The notes: a model not told the origin generated them from the letters alone. Numbered from the stretch's first letter, positions 53,158-62,496 are shown. The stretch: DNA of 64,000 nt from Planctomycetota bacterium (GCA_009691855.1 SIAI01000019.1:1-64000); one strand, 5' to 3'. Numbers and translations: made by a program.

Positions 53158-55998
53158 TCATCTCGGCGGGGTGCTCGGGACGAGGCCCGCGGAGCCGAGT
53201 TCCAGGAAGCGCAGACGCAGGTTTTCGTCGCAGCCGTAGCGCGCGAGGTCGTCCAGCCCTGGCCCGCCCAGGCGCCGGGCGAGGTCCGCGCGCACCTCCG
53301 CCAGGCGCTGGATCCAGGCCGGGTCAGCGGCCGCGGCGCGGGCGAGCGCGTAGCCGTGCGCGAACTCGAGCTCGAAATCGGCACAGCTCCAGCCCTGGCC
53401 CGCCCGGACCTCGGCCCGCACGCGCTCGCCGAGGAGCGCGGCCGCGCGCATCTCGAGCCCGGCCGCGGCGCGTGCGCCGGGCACGATCCGGAACGGCGGC
53501 CGGGGACCCGCGAGCCAGCCCGTCACGGCGCGGCACCAGTCGCGCTCGACCTCCACCGGCGGCGCGCCCGCACGCGCTGGATCCGCCGCGACGAGCGGCG
53601 CGAGGGCCGCGAAGGCTTCGTCCGTGCGCTCCAGGGCGAGCAGCGAGCGGCCCAGCAGCGGGCGCGCGAACTCGGCCAGCTCGGCGGCGTGCTCGGGCGT
53701 CCCTTCGAAGAGCGTCACGAGCCGCGTCAGGCTCTCGGCGGCCTCGGCTGGATGCGCCAGCGCAGCCCACAGCGTCGCCTCCAGGTGCAGATTGACGAAG
53801 CTCGGCTCGCGCGCCGTGCGGTTGGCCGTGCGCAGGTAGCCGGCGCGCTCCAGGGCGAGTTCCCGGGCGCGAGCGAGCTCGCCGGCGCTCTCCGCCGCCG
53901 CCAGCGGAGCCTCCAGCGCGCGGTAGAGGGCCAGCGCCGCCCGCGCGCGCGCGGGATGCTCGGCGAAGGCCTGCGCGAGCTCGGTTTCGGCGGCGCGCGC
54001 CGCGTCGAGCTCACCGCGCGCGAGCCGCGCTTCGAGCGCGAGGGCCTGGGCGTTCGGCACGAGCTCGGTCAGCGCTGCGAACTCGCGCGCGTAGCCTTCC
54101 AGCCGGACGAGCGCGTCCTGTGGCCGTCCGGCGGCCGCGGCCAAGCGCGCGAGCGCGAAGCGCGCCAGAGCGAGCGCCTCCGTGCGCAGCGCGAGCCGCT
54201 CCGCGTCGAGCAGCGAGTGCGCGGGCACGTACTCGTCGACGTAGGCGCGGAGCTCGTCTTCGGCGCCGGGAGCGTCGTCCAGCTTCTCCAGGCACAGCGC
54301 GGCCTTCACCAGGGCCGCTTCGTACTCGCGCGCCCCTGGCGCGAGCGAACGGTAGCGCGCGCGCGCCGCCTTCGCGTCCTGGGCCGCCCAGGCGCGTTCG
54401 GCCAGACGGAAGGTGAGCGCTTGTCCCAGCGCGCCGCGGTCGGCGCGCGCGGCCAGCTCCTCGGCTTCCGCGCTCAGCGCCTCGATCTCGGCGCTCGCGC
54501 CGGGCGCGTCGCCGAGGGCCGTGATCTCGCGATAGAAGGCCAGCGCGGCGCTCGCGCCGAGCACGGAGGTCGCATCCGCTTCGTGCGCGGCTGCGCGGTA
54601 GGCGCGCGCCGCCTCCAGCGACCGCGTCTGCCCGGCGAAGGCGCGCCCGAGCGCGAAGTCCACCTCCGCCAGGCGCGCTGCGCGGCCGTCGTCGGCGCGC
54701 GCTTCGAGCGCCCGTCGCGAGCGCTCCAGCAGTTCCTGGGCGCGTGCAAACGCCAGCGTCTCGAGCGCGTCCTCGGCGCCGGCCAGGAAGGCCTCGGGCG
54801 GGGCGCGCGCGTCGGGGCGTTGCAGGAGCTCGGCGACCAGCGCGCGCGCGCGCTTCTCGAGGATCGTGCCGGGATGCGCGCCCTGGACCTCGCGGGCTCC
54901 GGCCAGCGCCAGCGCATCGACATCCGCGAGTTCGTCCTCGGCTGCGCCTGCCGCGCGCGCCGCGGAGCGCGAGTCGTACCAACGCCGGCCGGTGACGGAC
55001 GCGCCGGCCACGCAGCCGCGCGCAGCGCCGAGGCCGCGCAGCGCGGAGAGACGCGCGAGTTCGCCGAAGGCCGAGAGCGCGAAGCCCTCGCGCTCGCGCC
55101 GGTCGAGGAAGAACAGCGCCCAGCGCGCGGCCTCGGAGGGCTCACCCGCCGCGACCAGGCTGGCGACGAGCTCGGGACAAGCCAGCTCGGCCAGACGGAA
55201 GCGCTCGGCGCGCGCGGCCGGCGCGAGCGCCTGCCACTCGGCCGTGCGCGCGTCCTCGGGCAGCGCGCGCGTCAGCGCCGCGCGCGCGTGCTCGGCCGCG
55301 GCCGCGAACTCGCCGCGCGCGCGCAGCACCTGCGCCAGCGCCAGGCGCGCGCTCCAGGCGGGTGCGGAATCCGCGCCGGCCTCGCGCAGCACGCGCTCCA
55401 GCGTCGAGCGCGCTTCGTCGAGGACGCCGGCGGCGCGCTCGGGCCGGACGCGCGCCAGGCCCAGCAAGAGCTGCGCGCGCGAGAGGACCGCACGCCAGCG
55501 TTCGGCGCGCTCGGCGGAATCGAGTTCGGGACCGGCCTCCAGCGCCAGGTTGGCGCTGTGTGCGAGGGCGCGCTCGAGCCGTGCGCTCAGGAAGCTCTGC
55601 AGCTCCTCGCGCCGTCCGGCGTCGGCGAGCTCGCCGGCCTGCTCGAGTGCCGCGGCATGGGCCGTGGCCAGGGCGAGCTCGAAGCGCGCGAGCTGCGCCG
55701 GACGCTGCGCGTCGGGTCCGAGCGCCAGGGCCTGCTCGGCCTCGGCGAAGAGCGCGAGCTGCTGCGCTGGATCGCGCTCGCGGCGCGCGGCGTCGCCCAG
55801 CAGGCGCGCGCGGGCGAGGGCCAGCTCGACCTGCTGCTCCGCATCCAGAGCGCCGCGCGCGAGGCCATCCAGCACGGCGCGCGCCGCGCCCAGGTCGGAC
55901 GCGGCGAGGGTGCGCGCGCGCGCCAACTCTTCGGCGAAGCCTCCCTGCGAGTCCGCGGCGCAGAGGACGAGGGCCAAGATCGCCGCGAGGAGGCTCAT
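53158..55998 (-). CDS. Large TPR-repeat protein, exported
   Basis: 946 residues with an N-terminal signal (LLAAILALVLCAADS). Almost entirely helical, Ala/Arg/Glu/Leu-rich TPR and TPR-like repeats (AARAVLDGLARGALDAEQQVELALARARLLGDA, LAQVLRARGEFAAAAEHARAAL, ARSTLERVLREAGAD). No catalytic motif is seen. It is sandwiched between two secretin paralogues on the same strand and may be their partner or pilotin-like scaffold; this is inferred from context only. Confidence 0.8.
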   Translation of the reverse strand: MSLLAAILALVLCAADSQGGFAEELARARTLAASDLGAARAVLDGLARGALDAEQQVELALARARLLGDAARRERDPAQQLALFAEAEQALALGPDAQRPAQLARFELALATAHAAALEQAGELADAGRREELQSFLSARLERALAHSANLALEAGPELDSAERAERWRAVLSRAQLLLGLARVRPERAAGVLDEARSTLERVLREAGADSAPAWSARLALAQVLRARGEFAAAAEHARAALTRALPEDARTAEWQALAPAARAERFRLAELACPELVASLVAAGEPSEAARWALFFLDRREREGFALSAFGELARLSALRGLGAARGCVAGASVTGRRWYDSRSAARAAGAAEDELADVDALALAGAREVQGAHPGTILEKRARALVAELLQRPDARAPPEAFLAGAEDALETLAFARAQELLERSRRALEARADDGRAARLAEVDFALGRAFAGQTRSLEAARAYRAAAHEADATSVLGASAALAFYREITALGDAPGASAEIEALSAEAEELAARADRGALGQALTFRLAERAWAAQDAKAARARYRSLAPGAREYEAALVKAALCLEKLDDAPGAEDELRAYVDEYVPAHSLLDAERLALRTEALALARFALARLAAAAGRPQDALVRLEGYAREFAALTELVPNAQALALEARLARGELDAARAAETELAQAFAEHPARARAALALYRALEAPLAAAESAGELARARELALERAGYLRTANRTAREPSFVNLHLEATLWAALAHPAEAAESLTRLVTLFEGTPEHAAELAEFARPLLGRSLLALERTDEAFAALAPLVAADPARAGAPPVEVERDWCRAVTGWLAGPRPPFRIVPGARAAAGLEMRAAALLGERVRAEVRAGQGWSCADFELEFAHGYALARAAAADPAWIQRLAEVRADLARRLGGPGLDDLARYGCDENLRLRFLELGSAGLVPSTPPR

Positions 55999-56098
55999 GG
56001 TGGGGGCAGCGAGGCGCGGAGCGCTTCAGGCGCGCGCCGCGCGAGTCTAGCGCCCGCTTCCCGCCTCCCGATCTCTCCCCGGTGCGTCGGCTCGACAT

Positions 56099-56127
56099 CC
56101 GCCCCCGCGCGGTGCGCGCGGGGGCGG
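56099..56127 (-). terminator. Hairpin after the second secretin gene
   Basis: Arms CCGCCCCCGCGC (56099-56110) and GCGCGGGGGCGG (56116-56127) are fully complementary with a 5-nt loop. It begins 12 bases beyond the minus-strand stop at 56140. No U-tract. Confidence 0.55.
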
Positions 56128-56139
56128 AACGAGAATCGA

Positions 56140-58749
56140 CTAGCGGCCGAGCGCGAGGCTCGAGTCCAGGCCCATCTGCGCGGGCGTGGGCTCGCTCTCC
56201 TGCGGGATGACGATCTTCGCCTTCAGCAGGATCAGCAGCTTGCGGTTCGACACGAACGTGCCCTGGCGTTCGAACAGGAACGAGAGGATCGGGATCTTGT
56301 TCAGGATCGGCACGCCCGAGCGCAGGTCCTGATTCTGGTGGATCTTCTGCCCGCCCAGTAGCACCGTGCCGCCGTCCGGCATGGGGATCGACGTCTTGAT
56401 CATCGACTTCTCGACCTCGGGCAGCTGGATCGTGACCGAGTTGCCCGAGGCACCCAGCGAGGTCGTGAACGTGCGGATGGGGCGCTGGAGCTCCATCACC
56501 GTCGGGCGCACCTCGAGCGTGACGAAGCGCCGGTCGGCCGAGACCACCGGGCGCACGTCGAGCTGCACGCCGTCCTCGACCACCGCGATGATCGGGTCGG
56601 CGATCGAGGCCGCCTGGGCGATCTCGACGTCGAAGTCCTGCACGTAGGCGACCTGATTCAGCACCGCCAGGTGTGAGCGCGCGGTGTTGAACACCAGGAT
56701 GCGCGGGGAGGTCACGAGCTCGATGCGCTCGGACTTCGACACTGCGGTCAGGATCATCTCCAGCTGCAGGTCGTTCAGGTACGTCCACTGCATCTGCAGG
56801 CCGCCCGAGCCGGTGAGCACGTCCTGGTCGCCCAGGAAGCTGTCGAACAGGTTCTCGGTGCGGCCTCTGATGTCACCGTCGCCGCCCTCGTCGAGGAAGG
56901 CGCCCAGATCCGAGTTCGTGCCCAGATCCTGGCCGAGCGATTGTTGCGCGGTCGAGTCGCCGAAGTCGTTGAAGAACGCGTTCGTGCCCTTGCCGGGCGC
57001 GCCCAGGCCGTGGAAGTCGACGCCGATGTCCTCGAGGAAGTTGTCCTCGACGGTCAGGAAGCGCGCCTGGATGTCGACCATGATGCCGGTCGCCTCGCGC
57101 AGCGAATCGAGCAGCTTCTTGATCTTCTCGTGCACCTCGGGCGTCTGGTTGACGACCATCGTGCCGTTCGAGATGCGCAGCGAGTTGGCCGGGTCGGCGT
57201 CCCAGGACTCGGGCGCGACGTTGTCGCGGATCAACTGGTCGAGGTTGTCCTCGGTGATGACCAGCGCCTCGCGTTCCGGCACTTCCTCGTCGGATTCGGG
57301 CACATTGCCCGAGGGCTGGACGTTGAACTCACGGCCCGGGAAGTCGCGCACGGGGCGGATCAGGTCGCGCACCTCGTACATCTTCAGCTGCTGGCCGCCG
57401 GTGAGTTCGTCCTTGGTGACGAACTTCACCACGCCGTCCTCGATCTTGTAGCGCAGGTTCTCGCGCACTTCGGTGATGATGTCGAGCAGCTGCTTGACGC
57501 TGCGCTCGGGCAGATCGAGCTGGATCGACTTCTCGGCTTCGTCGACGTCGTCGCGCACCTTGGCCGAGAGGATGAAGTTCACGCCGGTGACGTTCTGCAG
57601 GTAGCTGGCGACCTGGTCGAGGGGCGCGCCCTCGCCGTCCACGCCGAAGCGCGCGGGCACGCGCTTCTGGCCCAGGATCCGTAGCACGGCCTCCTTGTCG
57701 GCGGCGTTCGCCTGGTCCTTGCCGGCGAACTCGTAGGGCATGCGCTCGGAGACCTTGCGCCAGCGCTTGAGATCGAACTCCACCGTGTCAGTCTGCGGCA
57801 CGCCCATGGAGCCCAGCTCCTCGAAGGTGCGCACCCAGTTCTCGCGGTAGGCCTGGCGGCTGCCCTCGTTCACGGCCAGGTGGCGCGCGTCCCGCGAGAT
57901 GTCGCGCATCTGCGTGGCGGCCTCGTTGCCCGGATCGTAGAGCAGGATCTGTTCGGCGAGCGTCTGCGCGGTCGAGTACTGCTCGCGCTGGAAGGCGGTA
58001 TTGGCCTCGGCGTAGAGCTGGCGCAGCTTCGTCTCGCGATAGGTGCGCTGCTCATCTTCCTTGGCGGTCTTCTCGGCCCGCGCAGCCTCTTCCTGGGCCA
58101 CCCGCGCGGCGGCGTCGTTCTCCTCCGCCAGGCGCACGGCCGACTGCAGCTTGCCATCGAGCACCTTCTCGTCCAGCGACTGATCGGCGATCAGCGGGTG
58201 GAAGCGCAGGATGTTCAGCGCGCGGCGGTAGTTCTCGATGGCCACGTCGTAGTTCTGGGCGCGCAGCGCGTTGTCACCGTCGGCGGTGAGCTGCTCGGCC
58301 TCCAGGCGCGCCTGGGCCCGGCGCACGGTCTCCTTCTCGATCGCATCCTGGATGCCCTGCGTCGCGCCGGCGAAGCCCTCGCCCATCATGCTCTGCACGC
58401 GGCGCATGCGCTCGCGCGCGACCTGACTGTCCGGATCGACTTCCAGGGCCTGGCTGTACTGAGCCAGCGCGCCCGGCAGGTCGACCTGGTCCAGCAGCGC
58501 ATCGCCTTGCTCGATGTACTGCTGGCTCAGGAAGTCGGACTGCTGCTTGAGGCGTTCGACGCGTTCGCCGGCCAGGCCGAGCTGCTGGCCCGCGTCTTGG
58601 CTCTCCTCGGCGCCGCCCGCGGATTGGGGAGATGCGCTGGAGTCGGGATCCGTTCCCGGCGCGCGCGCTTCTCCGCCGGATTCCGTGGAGCGGCAGGCGG
58701 CGAAGGCGGCGACGAGCAGGCTCGGTACGAGGAGAGAGCGGGATCGCAT
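56140..58749 (-). CDS. TPR-secretin lipoprotein 2 (GspD/PilQ-type outer-membrane channel)
   Basis: 869 residues from ATG 58749. Lipobox LVAAFAAC. N-terminal TPR region (QGDALLDQVDLPGALAQYSQALEVDPDSQVARER), then a coiled stretch (VRLAEENDAAARVAQEEAARAEKTA), secretin N-domains (DGEGAPLDQVASYLQNVTGVNFI, TNGTMVVNQTPEVHEKIKKLL-like region), and the secretin domain with the signature MPDGGTVLLGGQKI. It shares with secretin 1 the insert FLDEGGDGDIRGRTENLFD and the block AYVQDFDVEIAQ. The paralogues differ in the N-terminus and C-terminal end. Outer-membrane channel role as for secretin 1. Confidence 0.9.
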   Translation of the reverse strand: MRSRSLLVPSLLVAAFAACRSTESGGEARAPGTDPDSSASPQSAGGAEESQDAGQQLGLAGERVERLKQQSDFLSQQYIEQGDALLDQVDLPGALAQYSQALEVDPDSQVARERMRRVQSMMGEGFAGATQGIQDAIEKETVRRAQARLEAEQLTADGDNALRAQNYDVAIENYRRALNILRFHPLIADQSLDEKVLDGKLQSAVRLAEENDAAARVAQEEAARAEKTAKEDEQRTYRETKLRQLYAEANTAFQREQYSTAQTLAEQILLYDPGNEAATQMRDISRDARHLAVNEGSRQAYRENWVRTFEELGSMGVPQTDTVEFDLKRWRKVSERMPYEFAGKDQANAADKEAVLRILGQKRVPARFGVDGEGAPLDQVASYLQNVTGVNFILSAKVRDDVDEAEKSIQLDLPERSVKQLLDIITEVRENLRYKIEDGVVKFVTKDELTGGQQLKMYEVRDLIRPVRDFPGREFNVQPSGNVPESDEEVPEREALVITEDNLDQLIRDNVAPESWDADPANSLRISNGTMVVNQTPEVHEKIKKLLDSLREATGIMVDIQARFLTVEDNFLEDIGVDFHGLGAPGKGTNAFFNDFGDSTAQQSLGQDLGTNSDLGAFLDEGGDGDIRGRTENLFDSFLGDQDVLTGSGGLQMQWTYLNDLQLEMILTAVSKSERIELVTSPRILVFNTARSHLAVLNQVAYVQDFDVEIAQAASIADPIIAVVEDGVQLDVRPVVSADRRFVTLEVRPTVMELQRPIRTFTTSLGASGNSVTIQLPEVEKSMIKTSIPMPDGGTVLLGGQKIHQNQDLRSGVPILNKIPILSFLFERQGTFVSNRKLLILLKAKIVIPQESEPTPAQMGLDSSLALGR

Positions 58750-59163
58750 TGGTTTGGAGGGCCGCGGTCGAATCACGACGTCACGCGTCGCACGCGAGCG
58801 TGCAGTTGGCGTGCGTGGCGCTGAATTCGTTGGCCGGAGGCGGCGTTGTGGGCAGGGGTGAGGGACAGGGACGCGCGCGACGATGCGATCGATGGAGACT
58901 GGACGCGCCAGTTGCCTGCGCTCGCGAGCGACGCGCGCTCACGACGGATCGTATTCGTCGTGCACGTTGGCTTCGTGCACGTTGAGCAGTCGAACGGACA
59001 AAGAGCGCCGACTTCGAGGAACCGCGCTCGTCCTCGGCCCGCCCCACGCGGGAGCGAACCGAGCCGAACCGTAGTTCTGTTTCCGCCGGCCTGGGGGGCG
59101 GGAAGATATCCGCACCCTCCAAAGGGGTCAATCGCCCCACCCTACCGACCGAGCTCGGAATGG
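58750..59163. other. 414-bp gene-free region upstream of secretin 2
   Basis: It should hold the promoter of the minus-strand secretin unit and the 3' end of the UDG gene. The only regular structure I see is a 12-bp direct repeat (TCGTGCACGTTG at 58958-58969 and 58973-58984), each copy containing the palindrome GTGCAC, with a 15-bp period. No RNA gene, no ORF with convincing codon structure. Confidence 0.5.
58958..58984. repeat. Tandem TCGTGCACGTTG repeat, possible operator
   Basis: Two exact 12-bp copies separated by 3 bases, each with the internal palindrome GTGCAC, about 210 bp upstream of the secretin 2 start. Direct repeats of a palindrome-containing motif upstream of an envelope gene can be regulator sites. 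Two copies could also be chance in GC-rich DNA. Confidence 0.35.
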
Positions 59164-60051
59164 TTACCGAGGGGCCGCCCGGGAGCCCCCCGAGGGTGGC
59201 GCAAGGCCGAGCTCGCGCATGGCGAGCTGGATGTCCTGCCAGCAGTCCTTCTTCATCTCCGGGGAGCGCAGCAGGAACGCCGGATGGTAGGTGGGAATCA
59301 CCTTGCGCCCGTTCAGGAGGTGCACCCGCCCGCGCAGGCGCCCCATGGAGAGCGGCGAGCGCAACAGGTGTCGGGTGGCGTGCAGCCCGAGGGGGATGAT
59401 GACCTCGGGGTTCAAGAGTTCGATCTGGCGGTCCAGGAACGGCGTGCACAGCGCCTTTTCCTCTTCTGTGGGGTCGCGGTTGCCCGGCGGCCGGCACTTC
59501 AGGACGTTGGCGATGTAGACCTCAGAGCGCGCCAGGCCCATGCCCTTCTCGATGATGTCGGTCAGGAGCTGGCCGGCCGCGCCCACGAAGGGCACGCCCT
59601 GCTCGTCCTCGTTCTGGCCGGGCGCCTCGCCCACGAACAGCACGCGCGCGTGCTCAGACCCGTCGGCGAACACGGTCTGGGTGCGCGTCTTGGCGAGCGC
59701 GCAGGCGGTGCAGGCGGACACCAAGGCGCGCAGTTTCCCCAGGCTGGCGCAGGCCGCAGCGCGCGTGCGGTTCTCGCGCGCGGCCGGCAGGTCGAGGGCC
59801 GGTGCGCGGACCTCGGGCGCCGTCGGCTCGAGCTCGGCCGGCGCTGCCACGGGCCGGGCGCGCGGCTGGAGCGGCGCGCTCGGAGCTGGAATCCGCGCCG
59901 TTTTCAGGCTCGCCGGCTGGGCGCGCTCGGCGCGCGGGACACGCGCAGGGCCGAGCTCGGCGCGCCGCTTCAGGTGGTGTTCCAGGGCCCGGCTGAGCTC
60001 GAGGAGCTCAGCGCGCGGGTCGGCCTCGTCGGGCGCATTCAAGGGGCTCAT
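59164..60051 (-). CDS. Family-4 uracil-DNA glycosylase
   Basis: 295 residues. The catalytic domain starts near residue 100: CTACALAKTRTQTVF (first Cys pair), GEAPGQNEDEQGVPFVGAAGQ, ANVLKCRPPGNRDP and KALCTPFLD (third and fourth cluster Cys), and the leucine-loop HPAFLLRSPEMK. The four Cys bind a 4Fe-4S cluster. It removes uracil from DNA to start base-excision repair. The first about 100 residues are a Pro/Ala/Arg-rich extension of low complexity, not a normal part of family 4. Confidence 0.93.
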   Translation of the reverse strand: MSPLNAPDEADPRAELLELSRALEHHLKRRAELGPARVPRAERAQPASLKTARIPAPSAPLQPRARPVAAPAELEPTAPEVRAPALDLPAARENRTRAAACASLGKLRALVSACTACALAKTRTQTVFADGSEHARVLFVGEAPGQNEDEQGVPFVGAAGQLLTDIIEKGMGLARSEVYIANVLKCRPPGNRDPTEEEKALCTPFLDRQIELLNPEVIIPLGLHATRHLLRSPLSMGRLRGRVHLLNGRKVIPTYHPAFLLRSPEMKKDCWQDIQLAMRELGLAPPSGGSRAAPR

Positions 60052-60114
60052 CGCGCCGACAAGATAGCCGCTCGGCAGCGCGTCCTGGGACCTCGGGTAG
60101 ACTCCCCCGCTGCG

Positions 60115-61392
60115 ATGTTCCCGAAGTCCTTGCGCGCGGCCGTTCCCTGGCTCGGGTTGCTGCTCGCGGCCTGCGACCCCGGCTCGACGCCGGCCCCGGC
60201 GGCGGTGACGAGCTCACGCCGCGCGCCACTGCATTCGGCGGAGTTCGCCGAGGCGCGCGCGGCGCTGGAAGCGGGTCACGGCGACCTCGCCCTGCGCTTG
60301 CTGGAGCGCGTGCCGGGCTTCGAGGCCGAGCTGCTGCGCGCGCGCGCCGAGCTGCTGGGCGGCGACGCCGTGCGCGCCCTGGCCGCGGTCGAGCGCGCGC
60401 GCGTCTTCGACGCCTTGCACCCCGAGGTCGCCGGCACCGAGGCCGAGATCCTGGCTGCGCTGCAGCGCGTGCAGGCCGCCGCAGACGTGCTCACCGCGGG
60501 CTTCCAGAAGAACGGGCCCGAGCCGCCGCTCCTGCGCGCCCAGGGCGTGGTCGAACTCATGAACCAGGGCCACGCCGTCCAGGCCCTGGAAGCGCTGGAG
60601 CGCGCCCGCGCCAAGGACCCCGAGCTGCCGTTCCTCAAGTGGCCGCTGGCCCAGGCGCACCTCCTGGTGGGGCGCGAGCAGCTCGAAAAGAACCCGGCCG
60701 AGGCCACGATCCACGCCCAGGCCGCGCGCCGGATCGTGCCCGAGCTCCTGGACGCGATCGAGCTCGAGGCCGAGGGCTGTGCCGGCGAGCTGCGCTTCCG
60801 CGAGGCGCTGCAGTGCTATTCCGAGCTCGAGGCCCGCGGGCGCGACTTCGGCGAGACCCCCGCGATCCTGCAGCAGCGCTGGGCCACGCGCTGTCTGCTG
60901 GAGCGCGACCGCGCCGGGGCGCTCGAGCACTACCTCGCCGCGCGCGCGCTGGGCCTGAGCGACGAGGGCCTGGGCTTCGGGGTCGAGCTGCTGCGCGCCG
61001 AGACCGAGGCGGCCGTGGAGCGCGGGATCGCCGCCGCCGAGGCCGAGGACTGGAGCGGCGCCGAGCGCGAGTTCGCGCGCGCCCTGGAGCTCACCCCGGG
61101 CGACCTCGAGGCCGAGAATCACCTGGCCGTGGCGCGCTTCCGCCGGGCCGACTACCGCGGCGCGGCCGCGGCCTGGGAGCACGTCCTGGCTCGCGCTCAG
61201 GCGCGCGCGACCGAGTTGCCCGACCCCGTGCCGCTGAACCTGGCCAAGGCCTGGCGCCTGGCGGGGGAGGCGGGCAAGGCGCGCGCGGTGCTCTCCCAGC
61301 TCCTCGACCGCGAACCCGAGGGGCCGCTGAGCGAGCCGGCGCGCGAGCTCCTGGTGGTGCTCGAGGCCGAGGCGATGGCCGAGCACAAGTAG
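60115..61392 (+). CDS. TPR-repeat lipoprotein
   Basis: 425 residues with lipobox GLLLAAC at about residue 20. TPR units include EARAALEAGHGDLALRLLERVPG, VELMNQGHAVQALEALERARAKDP, GAEREFARALELTPGDLEAENHLAVARF and LNLAKAWRLAGEAGKARAVL. Usual role is as an assembly platform in the envelope; partner unknown. Divergent from the UDG gene; followed on the same strand by the SPOR-like protein. Confidence 0.83.
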   Translation: MFPKSLRAAVPWLGLLLAACDPGSTPAPAAVTSSRRAPLHSAEFAEARAALEAGHGDLALRLLERVPGFEAELLRARAELLGGDAVRALAAVERARVFDALHPEVAGTEAEILAALQRVQAAADVLTAGFQKNGPEPPLLRAQGVVELMNQGHAVQALEALERARAKDPELPFLKWPLAQAHLLVGREQLEKNPAEATIHAQAARRIVPELLDAIELEAEGCAGELRFREALQCYSELEARGRDFGETPAILQQRWATRCLLERDRAGALEHYLAARALGLSDEGLGFGVELLRAETEAAVERGIAAAEAEDWSGAEREFARALELTPGDLEAENHLAVARFRRADYRGAAAAWEHVLARAQARATELPDPVPLNLAKAWRLAGEAGKARAVLSQLLDREPEGPLSEPARELLVVLEAEAMAEHK

Positions 61393-61479
61393 GAGCCCAG
61401 GGCGAGCCGGCCGACGCGCCATTGCCGGCGAGGACCGTTCGGCGGTAATCTCTCGCGTTTCGCCCGTCCCTCTCCGACC

Positions 61480-62145
61480 ATGACCCACCGCAAGAACCTT
61501 CTGGAAGCCTTCCAGACGAAGTCGGAAGCGCCCCGCGCGCTGCCGCCGAGTCCGGTCTCTTCCGGGCCGCGCGGGCCGCTGTTCGACGCGGCCGCGGCGC
61601 ACGCCTCCGGCGGGCAACCGCCGCGCTGGCTGCTGGTCGGCGTCGGCTTCGTGATCTGCTTCGCGCTGGGCTTCGCGCTCGGGCGGCGCACGCCGGGCGA
61701 GACGCGCGCGGCCGAGGATGCGCGCGCGCCGGTCCTGGATCCGCGTCCGGCGCCGGTCAACCAGCCGCGCGTCTTCCAGGAGCCGCCCACTGCGCCCGCG
61801 GCGGCCGTGGCCGAGAGCGGGGCGCGCCTCGAGGACTCGCCGCTCTTCCAGGCCCAGAACCTGTACACCGTCATCGTCGCCAGCTACTCGAAGTCGAACC
61901 AGGACCTAGCCTGGGCGACCTACCAGCACCTGAGCGACGCGAAGCTCGCGGTCTTCCCACCGATCGAGTCGGGCAACCTCGCCGTTGTCTTGGTGGGCGC
62001 GGCGCCGACCTACGCGGAGCTCGAGAAGACCGAGCAATCCGTAAAGTCGCTGGCCCGCGACGGCAAGAAGCCCTACGCCTCGGCGTACCGCGTGCGCATC
62101 GACAAGCTCATCCCTCGCCCCAACGCTTCAGAGAAAAAACCATGA
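61480..62145 (+). CDS. Membrane-anchored SPOR-like protein
   Basis: 221 residues. Cytoplasmic N-terminus of about 50 residues, one membrane helix (WLLVGVGFVICFALGFALG), a Pro/Ala-rich linker and a C-terminal alpha/beta domain (NLYTVIVASYSKSNQDLAWATYQHLSDA...VVLVGAAPTYAELEKTEQSVKSL). The domain has the order and length of a SPOR domain (peptidoglycan binding at division sites), though the match is weak. Its stop overlaps the ATG of the small basic protein. Confidence 0.68.
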   Translation: MTHRKNLLEAFQTKSEAPRALPPSPVSSGPRGPLFDAAAAHASGGQPPRWLLVGVGFVICFALGFALGRRTPGETRAAEDARAPVLDPRPAPVNQPRVFQEPPTAPAAAVAESGARLEDSPLFQAQNLYTVIVASYSKSNQDLAWATYQHLSDAKLAVFPPIESGNLAVVLVGAAPTYAELEKTEQSVKSLARDGKKPYASAYRVRIDKLIPRPNASEKKP

Positions 62146-62450
62146 CCATTCACTCCAGCCTGCGCGGCGTGAACACCCTCACCGGTGAACGCAGCGTGCT
62201 CACGCGCCAGGAGCGCATCGCCAAACTCACGAAGGACGGCAAGTTCGACGTGGAGAAGAACAACGTCTGGGGTCTGCCCAAGGTGCGCACGCACTTCAAG
62301 GTCGCCGGCGCCAAGAAGGCGCCCAAGGCGGCGGCCGGCGAGGCAGCCGCGGCGGCTCCCGCCGTGGGGGCGGCGGCTCCGGCCAAGGGTGCGGCCAAGC
62401 CCGCAGCCAAGCCCGCGGCCAAGGCGCCCGCCAAGGGCAAGAAGGAGTAG
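62142..62450 (+). CDS. PVC-type small basic protein (TIGR04137-like)
   Basis: 102 residues. MTIHSSLRGVNTLTGERSVLTRQERIAKL followed by VWGLPKVRTHFKV is the pattern of the small basic protein family found in Planctomycetota, Verrucomicrobiota and Chlamydiota, for which a role at the ribosome or rRNA has been suggested. This copy has an added C-terminal tail of about 45 residues made of Ala, Lys and Pro (KAAAGEAAAAAPAV, AKPAAKPAAKAPAK), like histone H1-type tails. Very useful as a taxonomic marker. Overlaps the SPOR-like stop by 4 bp. Confidence 0.85.
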   Translation: MTIHSSLRGVNTLTGERSVLTRQERIAKLTKDGKFDVEKNNVWGLPKVRTHFKVAGAKKAPKAAAGEAAAAAPAVGAAAPAKGAAKPAAKPAAKAPAKGKKE

Positions 62451-62496
62451 GGAGCGCGCGCGGCGCGCGCGCGCCGTGCTCTCCCTCTCGTTCTGC

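Noticed and set aside
62330-62450. Possible tandem DNA repeat or CRISPR-like structure
   Set aside because: It is the coding sequence of the Ala/Lys/Pro-rich tail; the repeats are short and irregular and lack spacers.
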